Positions 28,506-37,243 are shown, counted from the first letter of the stretch. The stretch: DNA of 64,000 nucleotides from Paenibacillus sambharensis (GCF_003233845.1 NZ_QKRB01000057.1:124001-188000); one strand, 5' to 3'. Notes: a model not told the origin generated them from the letters alone. A program made the numbers and translations.

Positions 28506-29792
28506 GTGGAAGCGATTGTGTATCCTGCTGTACAGGAAACGGTTTATTACGAGAAGCTGCCAAACGGTCTTGAAGTATACGTGCTTCCCAAAGAGGGTTT
28601 CCAGAAAACATATGCGACCTTCTCGACGAAGTACGGGTCGGTCGATAACCATTTTGCGATAGGAGACGGCGAATTCACGAAGGTCCCGGACGGCATTGCG
28701 CATTTTCTGGAGCATAAGATGTTTGAAGAGCCCGAAGGCGATATATTTGCCACCTTTGCTTCCCAAGGCGCATCGGCCAACGCATTCACAAGCTTTGACC
28801 GTACCGTGTATTTGTTCTCCGCTACTCAGCAGATTGAAGACAATTTGAACACACTGCTTGATTTTGTCCAGCATCCTTATTTTACGGACGAGAATGTGGA
28901 GAAGGAGAAAGGCATTATCGAGCAGGAAATCAATATGTACCGGGACAATCCGGACTGGCGGGTATATTTTGGCCTGATTGATGCCATGTACCACAACCAT
29001 CCTGTTCATATCGATATTGCCGGGACTGCCGAGTCCATTGGGAAGATTACGAAGGAGACGCTGTACCGCTGTTATGAAACCTTCTACCATCCGTCAAACA
29101 TGATTCTCTTCGTCGTTGGCGGGGTGGAGGCGGAGAAGGTTATGCAGCTGATCAGGGATAACCAGGCGAAGAAGACGTTTGCGGAGCAGGGGGAGATCAA
29201 ACGGAGATTTGATGAGGAGCCCGTTTCGGTAAAACAAGCAAACGCAGCTATCTCACTGCCGGTTTCGCTTCCTAAATGCCTGTTCGGTTTCAAAGAAAAG
29301 GAGCTGCCGAATACAGCGGAGGAACTCGTTCGAAAGGATATCACCACCAAGCTGATGCTGGAATCGATCATGGGCTCAAGCTCCTCGCTGTATCAGGAGC
29401 TGTATGACGATAATTTGATATCCGATTCCTTCGGCAGCGAATACAACGCCAGCCTGGATTACTGCTTCTCAGTCATGGGCGGAGATACACGTGATCCTGA
29501 TGAGCTGCTGAAGCGAATCCGTGATGCTGTCGATTCCCTTAAGGAGAAGGGGATTGAACAGGAGGCTTTCGAGCGTACGAAGCGCAAGCGCGTAGGCGGG
29601 TATTTGAGAATGCTGAACTCTCCCGAAGCGATTGCTAATGAATTTACGCGCTACCGGTTCCGGGATGCCGATCTGTTCGAGCTGCTCAGGGTCTATGAAT
29701 CAATAGGAATTGAAGAGGTTAACAGCCGGCTCAAGGAGCATTTTGACTGGGCGCAGATGGCTGTTTCGATTGTCAGGAAGGAGCAGGCTTAG
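28506..29792 (+). CDS. ymfH: M16-family zinc peptidase YmfH
   Basis: A 428-residue M16 peptidase with an intact inverted zinc motif HFLEHKMFE near residue 64 and the downstream EQEINMYRDNPDW segment carrying the third ligand. The C-terminal half has the ESIMGSSSSLYQELYDDNLISDSF-type signature (quoted in part). It probably forms an enzyme with YmfF. The GTG start lies three bases after the ymfF stop, with AGAAGGAGG as ribosome site inside ymfF. Its substrate is unknown. Confidence 0.92.
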   Translation: MEAIVYPAVQETVYYEKLPNGLEVYVLPKEGFQKTYATFSTKYGSVDNHFAIGDGEFTKVPDGIAHFLEHKMFEEPEGDIFATFASQGASANAFTSFDRTVYLFSATQQIEDNLNTLLDFVQHPYFTDENVEKEKGIIEQEINMYRDNPDWRVYFGLIDAMYHNHPVHIDIAGTAESIGKITKETLYRCYETFYHPSNMILFVVGGVEAEKVMQLIRDNQAKKTFAEQGEIKRRFDEEPVSVKQANAAISLPVSLPKCLFGFKEKELPNTAEELVRKDITTKLMLESIMGSSSSLYQELYDDNLISDSFGSEYNASLDYCFSVMGGDTRDPDELLKRIRDAVDSLKEKGIEQEAFERTKRKRVGGYLRMLNSPEAIANEFTRYRFRDADLFELLRVYESIGIEEVNSRLKEHFDWAQMAVSIVRKEQA

Positions 29793-29797
29793 TAACT

Positions 29798-30544
29798 ATG
29801 AAACCTTTGAACGAAATGACAGTCCTCGTGACCGGGGGGAGTAAGGGGATCGGGGCTGCCATTGCCAGCCGGTTTGCGGCTGAGAGTATGAATGTCGTCA
29901 TTCATTACCTGAATTCGCATGAAGCTGCGAATGAGACGGCACGTAAATGCATGCGTTCCGGTGCGAATGTGATGACGATATCCGCGGATATCCGCTCCCG
30001 CGAGCAGCTCCTTCGGATGAAGGATAAGCTGGAACAGCGCGGAATGATCCCGGATATAGTCGTAAATAATGCAGGCATATCACATTTTGGCATGCTATCC
30101 GATGTGACGGAAGATACGTGGGACGATGTAATGGCCGTGAATCTGAAGGGAATGTTCCTGTGCACACAGATGTTTATGCCTGCGATGGTGAAACAGCGCT
30201 ATGGCAGGATCATCAACGTCTCTTCCATATGGGGGATGTCAGGTGCTTCTTGTGAAGTGCTGTATTCAACCACCAAGGGCGGCATGAATGCTTTTACGAA
30301 AGCGCTGGCGAAGGAGCTCGCCCCTTCAGGGGTAACGGTGAATGCCGTAGCCCCAGGTGCTGTGGATACGATGATGCTCGACAATCTGGAGCAGGCGGAT
30401 AAGACGGCCCTGCAGGAAGAGATTCCTGCAGGGCGCTTTGCCCAGCCGGATGAAATCGCTTCGCTCGTCTACTTTCTCTCGCTTCCCGAGTCGAGCTACA
30501 TAACCGGCCAGATCATTAGTCCTAACGGCGGCTGGCTAACCTAA
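29798..30544 (+). CDS. ymfI: short-chain dehydrogenase/reductase YmfI
   Basis: A 248-residue classical SDR with the TGGSKGIGAAIA cofactor motif at about 12-23, NNAGI near 88, and the catalytic Tyr and Lys in YSTTKGGMNAFTK near 153-157. The EELAPSGVTVNAVAPGAV segment and the last residues SPNGGWLT resemble 3-oxoacyl-ACP reductases (FabG). Operon position after ymfF-ymfH matches B. subtilis, where its physiological substrate is unknown. A 136-base gap follows. Confidence 0.92.
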   Translation: MKPLNEMTVLVTGGSKGIGAAIASRFAAESMNVVIHYLNSHEAANETARKCMRSGANVMTISADIRSREQLLRMKDKLEQRGMIPDIVVNNAGISHFGMLSDVTEDTWDDVMAVNLKGMFLCTQMFMPAMVKQRYGRIINVSSIWGMSGASCEVLYSTTKGGMNAFTKALAKELAPSGVTVNAVAPGAVDTMMLDNLEQADKTALQEEIPAGRFAQPDEIASLVYFLSLPESSYITGQIISPNGGWLT

Positions 30545-30680
30545 AGCCGGCATTTACACGTAAGGTCAGGCTGAAACTTTTCCATGTCCTTATTCGTCGA
30601 ATAATTATAGCCTGTAAGGCCACACTAGAACTGTTGATCATTCCTTTATTGTACCAGTAAACCCGAGGAGGATGAGGAAC

Positions 30681-30935
30681 ATGACAACCGTTCTGACAAA
30701 GTTTGATCACTGGAAGGAATTTCTCGGTGAGCGTGTGCAAGCGGCTAAGCGTATTGGTTTGACTGAAGAAACAATCACGAAGCTTGCCTTCGAGATCGGT
30801 CAGTTTCTGGATGAGAAGGTTGATCCCAAGAATGATGAAGAGCGCGTCCTGAAGGAGCTGTGGGATGTAGGCGACGAGTCTGACCGCAAGACCATTGCCA
30901 AGCTGATGGTAAAGCTGTCGGAGAACAACGCTTAA
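30681..30935 (+). CDS. ymfJ: DUF3243 family protein YmfJ
   Basis: An 84-residue soluble, mostly helical protein of the DUF3243 family, recognisable by the DHWKEFLGERV and QFLDEKVDPKNDEERVLKEL segments (quoted in part) and by its place before ymfK. The ATG at 30681 is nine bases behind GAGGAGG; the in-frame ATG at 30672 touches that ribosome site and is rejected. Its function is unknown. It is followed by a strong terminator, so it is the end of the ymfF transcript or its own unit. Confidence 0.88.
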   Translation: MTTVLTKFDHWKEFLGERVQAAKRIGLTEETITKLAFEIGQFLDEKVDPKNDEERVLKELWDVGDESDRKTIAKLMVKLSENNA

Positions 30936-30945
30936 CCACCCTTTG

Positions 30946-30990
30946 TTGCAGAGAAGCCTCCCGGTTTAGGGGGCTTTTCTGCAATCTTTT
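30946..30990 (+). terminator. ymfJ terminator
   Basis: TTGCAGA and TCTGCAA pair at the base and AAGCC with GGCTT further up, with CCC/GGG near the loop; tail TCTTTT. Confidence 0.85.
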
Positions 30991-31062
30991 GCAGGCGGGC
31001 TTGTATATTTGAACGAATCAATTTTTTTAATTACGAAGCATGGCGAAAAATGTAGAAAATAA

Positions 31063-31071
31063 TGCTATAAT
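31063..31071 (+). promoter_or_regulatory. extended -10 promoter of ymfK-rodZ
   Basis: TGC followed directly by TATAAT (31066-31071) in a very A/T-rich stretch upstream of ymfK. No convincing -35 box. Confidence 0.5.
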
Positions 31072-31139
31072 TAAGCAAGTCTTTAGATTTTATTCGCTAA
31101 TGGCTACCTACTATTATAAATTCACCTATGGGGTGCAGC

Positions 31140-31904
31140 ATGGAAGATAAGCAGTGGTACATGGAGTACAAAATACATAAGAACCGGCCAGGTCTTCTTG
31201 GCGATATCGCCTCGCTGCTCGGTATGCTTGAAGTTAATATTATGACGATAAACGGGGTAGAGGACCGCACGCGAGGCATGCTCCTGCAGACCGATGACAG
31301 CGAGAAGATCGAGCTGCTCGGCAAGATGCTGAAGAAGGTTGACAATATTACGGTTAATGCGCTCCGGCCTCCGAAGCTTGTTGATATTTTAGCGGTCCGT
31401 CATGGCCGTTATATTGAACGGGATTCCGATGACCGCAAAACATTTCGTTTTACAAGGGACGAACTTGGTTTGCTGGTTGACTTTTTGGGTGAATTGTTTA
31501 AAAGAGAAGGAAACCAGGTGGTTGGACTTCGCGGAATGCCGCGGGTAGGGAAGACGGAATCCATCATAGCAGGCAGCGTGTGCTCCAACAAGCGTTGGGC
31601 ATTCGTCTCTTCAACCCTTCTGAGACAAACCGTTCGCAGCCAGCTCTCGGAAGAGGAAATGAACCCGAACAATATCTTTATTATTGACGGTATTGTCAGC
31701 ACCATCCGGTCTAATGAAAGGCACTTTTCGCTGCTGCAGGAAATTATGGCGATGCCGGCAACGAAGGTGATTGAGCATCCCGATATCTTCATCAAGGAAT
31801 CACATTATGACTACGGGATATTCGACTGCATTATCGAGCTTCGCAACACGCCGGATGAAGAAATTACGTATGAGACGTTTACGTCCAACTATAACGATCT
31901 ATAA
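31140..31904 (+). CDS. ymfK: DUF3388 protein YmfK: ACT-like domain plus P-loop
   Basis: A 254-residue conserved protein of sporeformers, function unknown. Residues 1-80 look like an ACT-type regulatory domain (NRPGLLGDIASLLGML, then VNIMTINGVEDRTRGM), and the rest holds a P-loop GMPRVGKT at about 132-139, with an IDGIVST region that could be Walker B. So it may be an ATP- or GTP-binding protein that senses a small molecule; this is inference. The ATG at 31140 is chosen over the one at 31128 because the B. subtilis protein also starts ME near this point; the ribosome site (GGGGTG) is weak. rodZ follows, 20 bases after the stop. Confidence 0.88.
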   Translation: MEDKQWYMEYKIHKNRPGLLGDIASLLGMLEVNIMTINGVEDRTRGMLLQTDDSEKIELLGKMLKKVDNITVNALRPPKLVDILAVRHGRYIERDSDDRKTFRFTRDELGLLVDFLGELFKREGNQVVGLRGMPRVGKTESIIAGSVCSNKRWAFVSSTLLRQTVRSQLSEEEMNPNNIFIIDGIVSTIRSNERHFSLLQEIMAMPATKVIEHPDIFIKESHYDYGIFDCIIELRNTPDEEITYETFTSNYNDL

Positions 31905-31924
31905 TGACAAGAGGGGGTGAGCGC

Positions 31925-32860
31925 ATGTCAGAACTAGGCAATCTCCTGAAGAATGCCCGCGAAGAGAAAGGCTATTCCCTGGAGGATATTCAGGACCTTA
32001 CGAAGATCAGGAAGCGTTATCTCGAAGCGATAGAGGAAGGGAATTATGCCGTACTGCCTGGCAACTTCTATGTGCGGGCTTTTGTAAAGAATTATGCGGA
32101 AACAGTTGGGCTTGATGCGGAGGAAGTACTTTCGATGTATCAGCAGGAGATACCGTCAAAGGCATCAGAGCCCATTCCGGAACAGCCCATCATACAGAAA
32201 AGACGTTCCGCACGTTCCTCGGACCGGTTCAGCAAATGGGGCTTCCGGATTATGATGTGGTCCTTCCTGCTTCTGATCGGAGCGGTGGTTTATACGTATG
32301 TTGTAAAGCAACCAGAAGGAGAGGCCAACCGGATTGTTGACGACTCCAAGATAACAGACCGTGCTGAAGCGCCCGATCCTGCTGCCGAAGACCCAGGGGC
32401 AGAGAACACTGGCAGTGGCAAATCCAATGCCAATGCGGACAACACCGGACAGGGGGCAGATGCTCCATCATCTGACACTAACGGGGCCGCAGAGGAACCG
32501 GCTGAGACCGAGCCTGAAGAAGAAGCAGTCACAACCATTACTTTCGTCGAAAGTGTGGGCAATTCCACGGACAAGATGGCCTTGAGCACTGGTGGTGTCC
32601 ACAAGTATGAGATTTCCGTTACAGGCGACGGTAACAAGAGCTGGGTGGAGCTGCGCAAGAACAACCGGACTGGTGAAAAGCTGGTCTTCGAAACGATATC
32701 CGGGCCTAACACCGTAACCCGGGAGGTTGAAGGCACCGTCTACATGAGTATCGGCAATACGACCAGTGTAGAAGTGAAGATCGACGGTGTGCCGCTTGAT
32801 CTTGGCGGCAAGGTTACGAAGCGTTTTATTATTGAACCGGCTGCAGCAGCAGCCGAATAG
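31925..32860 (+). CDS. rodZ: cell-shape protein RodZ-like (YmfM)
   Basis: A 311-residue bitopic membrane protein. The N-terminal helix-turn-helix (HTH_25 type; LLKNAREEKGYSLEDIQ, residues about 7-70) is in the cytosol, one membrane helix lies near residues 104-126, then a Ser/Ala/Glu-rich linker and an external DUF4115 beta domain (about 205-300). RodZ ties MreB filaments to the elongation machinery. The ATG at 31925 follows GAGGGGGTGA; the in-frame ATG at 31904 precedes the ribosome site and is rejected. B. subtilis ymfM is at the same spot. Confidence 0.9.
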   Translation: MSELGNLLKNAREEKGYSLEDIQDLTKIRKRYLEAIEEGNYAVLPGNFYVRAFVKNYAETVGLDAEEVLSMYQQEIPSKASEPIPEQPIIQKRRSARSSDRFSKWGFRIMMWSFLLLIGAVVYTYVVKQPEGEANRIVDDSKITDRAEAPDPAAEDPGAENTGSGKSNANADNTGQGADAPSSDTNGAAEEPAETEPEEEAVTTITFVESVGNSTDKMALSTGGVHKYEISVTGDGNKSWVELRKNNRTGEKLVFETISGPNTVTREVEGTVYMSIGNTTSVEVKIDGVPLDLGGKVTKRFIIEPAAAAAE

Positions 32861-32935
32861 GGACTGAATAGAATAGTCCGCTTGCGGGAATGATGATGAA
32901 CGACACCATTTCATGACAAGCGGGAGGTACAGCAT

Positions 32936-33097
32936 ATGACTGTCAGTTGGATCGTTGCCGGTCTGGGCGTTGTGGTCAGCCTTTTGGGCTGGTACATGTC
33001 ACCTAGCGCCTGGGGATACGGCATTCTGGGATTCGGCCTTGCACATATCGTGCTTGGCGTTCTGGATATGTTTCGGAATCCTGTACGTGCTCGTTAA
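32936..33097 (+). CDS. 53-residue hydrophobic membrane protein, unknown
   Basis: A small gene between rodZ and yajQ. The ATG at 32936 lies seven bases after a strong GGGAGGT ribosome site, and a terminator follows 20 bases after the stop. The product is almost wholly hydrophobic, with one segment at about residues 5-20 and a second at about 30-45, and ends NPVRAR, which would place the basic C-terminus in the cytosol. I do not recognise the family and assign no function. It is a small inner-membrane protein by composition. Confidence 0.7.
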   Translation: MTVSWIVAGLGVVVSLLGWYMSPSAWGYGILGFGLAHIVLGVLDMFRNPVRAR

Positions 33098-33116
33098 GCT
33101 TGTTCAGCTGTTTGAG

Positions 33117-33143
33117 AAGGCTCTCCATAGGAGGGCCTTTTGT
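33117..33143 (+). terminator. terminator after the small membrane protein gene
   Basis: AAGGCTCTCC pairs with GGAGGGCCTT (one mismatch or wobble), ATA loop, TTTTGT tail. Confidence 0.75.
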
Positions 33144-33228
33144 GCTGCCCGCCATTTGCATCCGCCCGGCAGGATCATGTATAATTTTGGACACAAGAAC
33201 ATATGTACCGCTGAAGGAGCTGTTGAAT

Positions 33229-33720
33229 TTGAGTTCGGAAAATTCCTTTGATATCGTGTCCAAGGTAGATATGCAGGAGCTGAGCAACGCAGTGCAGCAG
33301 GCGGAACGGGAAATTGAGACCCGCTTCGACTTTAAAGGCAGCAAGAGCAGCATTGCGCTTGAGAATGAAGAGCTTGTTGTCGTCTCGGACGATGACTATA
33401 AGCTGAAGAGCGTGATTGATATTTTACAAGGGAAGATGGTAAAGCGCGGCGTTCCAATCAAGAACCTTGAGTATGGCAAAATCGAGCCGGCTTCCGCGGG
33501 GACCGTCCGGCAGAGAATTAAGCTCAAGCAGGGGATTGAGCAGGATGCTGCGAAGAAAATCAATATTCTGATCCGCGATTCCAAGCTGAAAGTGAAAAGC
33601 CAAACCCAAGGCGACCAGATTCGGGTAACAGGCAAGAGCCGTGATGACCTGCAGGCGGTCATGCAGCTGCTGCGCGGAGCCGATCTGGGAATTGAGCTTC
33701 AGTTTACCAATTACCGCTAA
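33229..33720 (+). CDS. yajQ: nucleotide-binding protein YajQ
   Basis: A 163-residue protein of the YajQ/UPF0234 family; the length is exactly that of the family. The signature [20 protein letters not shown] opening, the [12 protein letters not shown] segment and the [24 protein letters not shown] parts are clear. Members bind nucleotides, and a Xanthomonas homologue binds cyclic di-GMP; a role here is unknown. The TTG at 33229 is nine bases after AAGGAG; a TTG at 33223 would be only three bases away. Confidence 0.93.
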   Translation: MSSENSFDIVSKVDMQELSNAVQQAEREIETRFDFKGSKSSIALENEELVVVSDDDYKLKSVIDILQGKMVKRGVPIKNLEYGKIEPASAGTVRQRIKLKQGIEQDAAKKINILIRDSKLKVKSQTQGDQIRVTGKSRDDLQAVMQLLRGADLGIELQFTNYR

Positions 33721-33726
33721 TCGCAA

Positions 33727-33777
33727 CCCTCCCGAAACACCGTATCGGATACGGCCGGGAGGGCTTTTTGCTTTTTT
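33727..33777 (+). terminator. yajQ terminator
   Basis: CCCTCCCG/CGGGAGGG stem with an inner CGTATC/GATACG stem and a TTTTTGCTTTTTT tail. The tail overlaps the -35 box of rimO. Confidence 0.85.
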
Positions 33778-33805
33778 GACACGCAATTCAACGATGTATT
33801 ATACT
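33776..33805 (+). promoter_or_regulatory. SigA promoter of rimO
   Basis: TTGACA (33776-33781) and TATACT (33800-33805), 18 bases apart, 43 bases before rimO. Confidence 0.75.
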
Positions 33806-33847
33806 TGTTTAGAACGTTTAGGGGATTAGATTTGGGGGACTTCAACA

Positions 33848-35176
33848 ATGACAGAAAGAGTGAAAGTAGTCACGCTTGGCTGTGAGAAGAATCTGGTCGA
33901 CTCGGAGATCATGTCGGGACTGATTCATCAGCGCGGCTATCAGCTGGTTGATACGCCTGAGGATGCGACAGTTATCATTGTTAATACTTGCGGCTTCATA
34001 GATGCTGCCAAGGAAGAGTCCGTTAACACGATTCTGGATATGGCGGATTTGAAGGAGAGCGGAAGGCTTAAGGCATTAATCGTATCCGGCTGCCTGACAC
34101 AGCGCTACAAGAAGCAGTTAATGGAAGAGATGCCAGAGATCGACGGGATCGTCGGAACTGGCGATTTTCACGATATAACCACGATAGTGGATGAAGCGCT
34201 GCGCGGGAAGAAGCCGGTTCGGGTTGGCAATCCGGCCTTTGATTACGACCGGGACCTGCCGCGTCAGGTGACAACCCCTCGATATACAGCTTATGTTAAA
34301 ATTGCTGAGGGCTGTGACAACGCCTGCACGTTCTGCAGCATTCCAATCATGCGGGGGAAATTCAAGAGCCGCTCGATCGAATCCATTCTCGGAGAAGTCC
34401 GGCAGCTGGCCGCTCAAGGCGTGAAGGAGGTCAGCCTGATCGCGCAGGATTCCACCAATTACGGCACGGACCTGTACGACCGCTTCATGCTGCCTGAACT
34501 GCTGAACCGTGTGAGTGAGGTAGAAGGGATTGCTTGGGTTCGTCTGCATTATGCGTACCCTGGATTTTTCACGGATGAGCTGATTGATGCCATTGCCGAC
34601 AACCCCAAGATTTGCAAATATATTGACATGCCGCTTCAGCACAGTGAAGACCGGGTTCTCAAACGGATGCGGCGGCCCGGACGCCAGCGCGACGTGCGTG
34701 AGCTGGTAGCCAAAATCCGGTCCCGTATTCCTGAGGCAGCTATCCGCACATCGATCATCGTCGGGTTTCCGGGTGAGACGGAAGAAGAGTTTAACGCTTT
34801 ATGTGATTTTGTGCGGGAGCTCAAATTTGACCGCCTGGGCGTGTTCACTTATTCCTGTGAGGAGGACACTCCTGCTTCAAGGCTGCCGGACCAGGTGCCT
34901 GATGAAGTGAAGGAGTGGCGAGCCAATACGCTGATGGAGATTCAGCGCGATGTCTCCAAGGATCTCGGCAGCAAGTATATCGGCCGGGAGATTGACGTGT
35001 TAGTAGAGCGTTATGACGGCCGCAGTGATGTCTTCATTGGCCGTTCCCCTTACGATGCGCCGGAGATTGACGGAGAAGTCTTTATATCGGGCTGCAGACC
35101 GGAGATTGGGGCCATTCAGAAAGTTCGGATAACGCATGCGTATGAGTTTGATCTCTCCGGGGAGGGAATTGCGTGA
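33848..35176 (+). CDS. rimO: ribosomal protein S12 methylthiotransferase RimO
   Basis: A radical-SAM enzyme that adds a methylthio group to an Asp of ribosomal protein S12. The 442-residue protein has the N-terminal UPF0004 domain (TLGCEKNLVDSE, with cysteines for the second cluster), the CDNACTFC radical-SAM triad at residues 155-162, and a C-terminal TRAM-like domain from about 370. RimO is told from MiaB by this LGCEKNLVDSE start. Its stop overlaps pgsA by four bases (GTGA). The enzyme works on assembled 30S or free S12 in other bacteria. Confidence 0.95.
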   Translation: MTERVKVVTLGCEKNLVDSEIMSGLIHQRGYQLVDTPEDATVIIVNTCGFIDAAKEESVNTILDMADLKESGRLKALIVSGCLTQRYKKQLMEEMPEIDGIVGTGDFHDITTIVDEALRGKKPVRVGNPAFDYDRDLPRQVTTPRYTAYVKIAEGCDNACTFCSIPIMRGKFKSRSIESILGEVRQLAAQGVKEVSLIAQDSTNYGTDLYDRFMLPELLNRVSEVEGIAWVRLHYAYPGFFTDELIDAIADNPKICKYIDMPLQHSEDRVLKRMRRPGRQRDVRELVAKIRSRIPEAAIRTSIIVGFPGETEEEFNALCDFVRELKFDRLGVFTYSCEEDTPASRLPDQVPDEVKEWRANTLMEIQRDVSKDLGSKYIGREIDVLVERYDGRSDVFIGRSPYDAPEIDGEVFISGCRPEIGAIQKVRITHAYEFDLSGEGIA

Positions 35177-35748
35177 ACCTTGCCAACCGTATAACGCTTG
35201 CGCGCATATTCCTGGTGCCGATCATCATGTTTTTTCTGCTTGTGAATCTGAATTTGGGGCGGCTCTCGGTGGGAGAGTTCTCGATTTCGTATACTCAGAT
35301 CGTAGCCACCCTTATTTTCATTATTGCCGCCAGTACTGACGGGTTGGACGGTTACATTGCCCGCAAGAACAAGCAGGTAACGAATCTTGGCAAACTGCTT
35401 GATCCGCTTGCTGATAAGCTGCTTGTTGCGGCTGTACTCATTTCCCTTGTCGAAATGGATAAACTCGAAGCCTGGATCGCCATCGTCATTATTAGCCGGG
35501 AGTTTGCAGTAACAGGCCTGCGGCAGGTTGCGCTGCTTGAGGGTTCTGTCATGGCGGCAAGCAAATGGGGCAAGTGGAAAACAGCGGTACAGATCACGAT
35601 GATCATTGCCCTGCTGCTTAATAATTTTCCGTTTGCGTTTTACGGTATTCCATTTGACCGAATTGCCACCTGGGCTGCCGCTTTGATTACGGTGTATTCG
35701 GGGATTGACTACTTTGTCAAAAATAAAAACGTTATCCCGCTCCGGTAA
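35173..35748 (+). CDS. pgsA: CDP-diacylglycerol-glycerol-3-phosphate 3-phosphatidyltransferase
   Basis: PgsA makes phosphatidylglycerol phosphate, the committed step of acidic phospholipid synthesis. The 191-residue membrane protein has the CDP-alcohol phosphotransferase motif D-G-x2-D-G-x2-A-R-x8-G-x3-D-x3-D at residues about 56-82 and several membrane helices. The GTG start overlaps the rimO stop, with GGGGAGGGAA as ribosome site. A clear terminator follows. Confidence 0.95.
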   Translation: MNLANRITLARIFLVPIIMFFLLVNLNLGRLSVGEFSISYTQIVATLIFIIAASTDGLDGYIARKNKQVTNLGKLLDPLADKLLVAAVLISLVEMDKLEAWIAIVIISREFAVTGLRQVALLEGSVMAASKWGKWKTAVQITMIIALLLNNFPFAFYGIPFDRIATWAAALITVYSGIDYFVKNKNVIPLR

Positions 35749-35811
35749 ACGCGGGTAATGTCTCCAATCGGAAGCGTGTGAACGCTGCAGCATGCCGTTT
35801 GGTCATCTTGA

Positions 35812-35839
35812 CATCATTCCTGGCGGAATGATGTTTTTT
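35812..35839 (+). terminator. pgsA terminator
   Basis: Perfect 9-bp stem CATCATTCC/GGAATGATG with a 4-base loop and six T. Confidence 0.92.
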
Positions 35840-35887
35840 ATAGGCTAGAGGCAGGCGGACGATTCATTACATAACAGGAGGGCCAGG

Positions 35888-37138
35888 ATGAAAGCAGAAA
35901 TAATCGCCGTAGGTACCGAGCTGCTGCTCGGACAGATCGTGAACACGAATGCGCAGTACCTTTCCCAAGGTCTCGCGAACCTGGGGATCGATGTATATTA
36001 TCAGACTGTAGTGGGGGATAACGCCGCAAGGCTGCAGCAGGCCATTGAAACGGCACGCTCCAGAGCGGATCTGCTGATCTTCACCGGTGGTCTCGGCCCC
36101 ACGCAGGACGATCTGACCAAGGATGCGCTTGCTGAATTACTGGGCAGGAAGCTGGTCATGCATGAGCCGTCTATGGCCAAGATTGAGAAGCTCTTCTCCT
36201 CGCGCGGCATGCATATGGTGGAGAGCAACCGCCGGCAGGCACTTATGGTTGAAGGGGCGGAAGCCCTGGATAACGAAACGGGGCTGGCAGTCGGGAATGC
36301 ACTGACGGCTGATGACAAGCATTATCTGCTGCTTCCTGGTCCGCCCCGCGAAATGAAGCCGATGTTTGACGGACCCGCCTCGGATTGGCTGCGCCGCATC
36401 AGCGGACGTACGAATGCTTTGTACTCCCGTATTCTTCGTTTCTCGGGTATCGGTGAATCCTCTCTTGAGGCCGCTCTGCTCCCGTTGATTGAAGGACAAT
36501 CCGATCCTACCATTGCTCCTTATGCGAAGGAAGGAGAGGTAGCTATAAGGCTGTCCACCAAGGGCGTCAATGAGGCGGAGGCCTATGCCCGGATTGACGG
36601 TATGGTGAAGCAGATCGAGGCGCTTGTCGGACAATATCTGTATGCCAAAGAGGATATCCCAATTGAACAGGCAGTCGTTAATCAGCTTCGCAACAGCGCC
36701 CAGACCGTTGCCACTGCAGAGAGCTGCACAGGAGGCCTGCTGGCCGAGCTTCTTACAAGTGTTGTTGGCAGCAGCGGCGCATTTGGCGGAGGTGTCATCA
36801 CCTACACGAACGCTATGAAGCACACTCTTCTGGGCATACCTCTTGGCCAGCTGGAAGGTGAGGGGGCACCTGGAGCCATAAGTGAATCGACTGCAGCGCT
36901 CATGGCTGAGCGGATTATGGAGACGGCGGGAGCGGATTTCGGTGTGTCGATTACGGGCGTAGCGGGTCCGTCAAGCTCGGAGGGCAAACCGGTTGGTCTA
37001 GTCTACGTGGCGATTGCTGCTAAGGGTCTGGACACAGAAGTCCATGAACTGCAGCTCAGCGGCAACAGGGGCGTAATCAGGCTGCGTGCCGTTAAGAGTG
37101 CGCTGTTCCGCTTGTGGAAGAGAATGAGTGGGATTTGA
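35888..37138 (+). CDS. cinA: CinA-family protein (competence/damage-inducible)
   Basis: A 416-residue protein with an N-terminal molybdopterin-binding-like (COG1058) domain, which opens with AEIIAVGTELLLGQIVNTN and has the GGLGPTQDD motif, and a C-terminal CinA domain (from about residue 255) with ATAESCTGGLLAELLTSV that has NMN amidohydrolase activity in some members. It lies directly before recA as in B. subtilis and Streptococcus, where cinA-recA is linked to competence. The ATG start has an AGGAGGGCC ribosome site. Confidence 0.95.
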   Translation: MKAEIIAVGTELLLGQIVNTNAQYLSQGLANLGIDVYYQTVVGDNAARLQQAIETARSRADLLIFTGGLGPTQDDLTKDALAELLGRKLVMHEPSMAKIEKLFSSRGMHMVESNRRQALMVEGAEALDNETGLAVGNALTADDKHYLLLPGPPREMKPMFDGPASDWLRRISGRTNALYSRILRFSGIGESSLEAALLPLIEGQSDPTIAPYAKEGEVAIRLSTKGVNEAEAYARIDGMVKQIEALVGQYLYAKEDIPIEQAVVNQLRNSAQTVATAESCTGGLLAELLTSVVGSSGAFGGGVITYTNAMKHTLLGIPLGQLEGEGAPGAISESTAALMAERIMETAGADFGVSITGVAGPSSSEGKPVGLVYVAIAAKGLDTEVHELQLSGNRGVIRLRAVKSALFRLWKRMSGI

Positions 37139-37155
37139 CGAAAGTGTGAACGGCA

Positions 37156-37184
37156 TTGTCAAAATATAGCGGCCTGGCTATAAT
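37156..37184 (+). promoter_or_regulatory. near-consensus SigA promoter running into a terminator
   Basis: TTGTCA (37156-37161) and TATAAT (37179-37184) with 17-base spacing. The predicted start near 37191 lies only about 13 bases before the first arm of an intrinsic terminator, so the product would be a very short RNA unless read-through occurs. Confidence 0.55.
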
Positions 37185-37203
37185 AATAAACAGATGACGG
37201 AAG

Positions 37204-37243
37204 AACCGTAGCGAAGATTACTTTGCTGCGGTTTTTATTTTTT
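37204..37243 (+). terminator. cinA terminator / end of a possible short RNA
   Basis: AACCGTAGCGAAG (37204-37216) pairs with CTTTGCTGCGGTT (37221-37233) using two G-U pairs, ATTA loop, T-rich tail to 37243. It ends cinA and would also end any transcript from the promoter at 37156. Confidence 0.8.
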
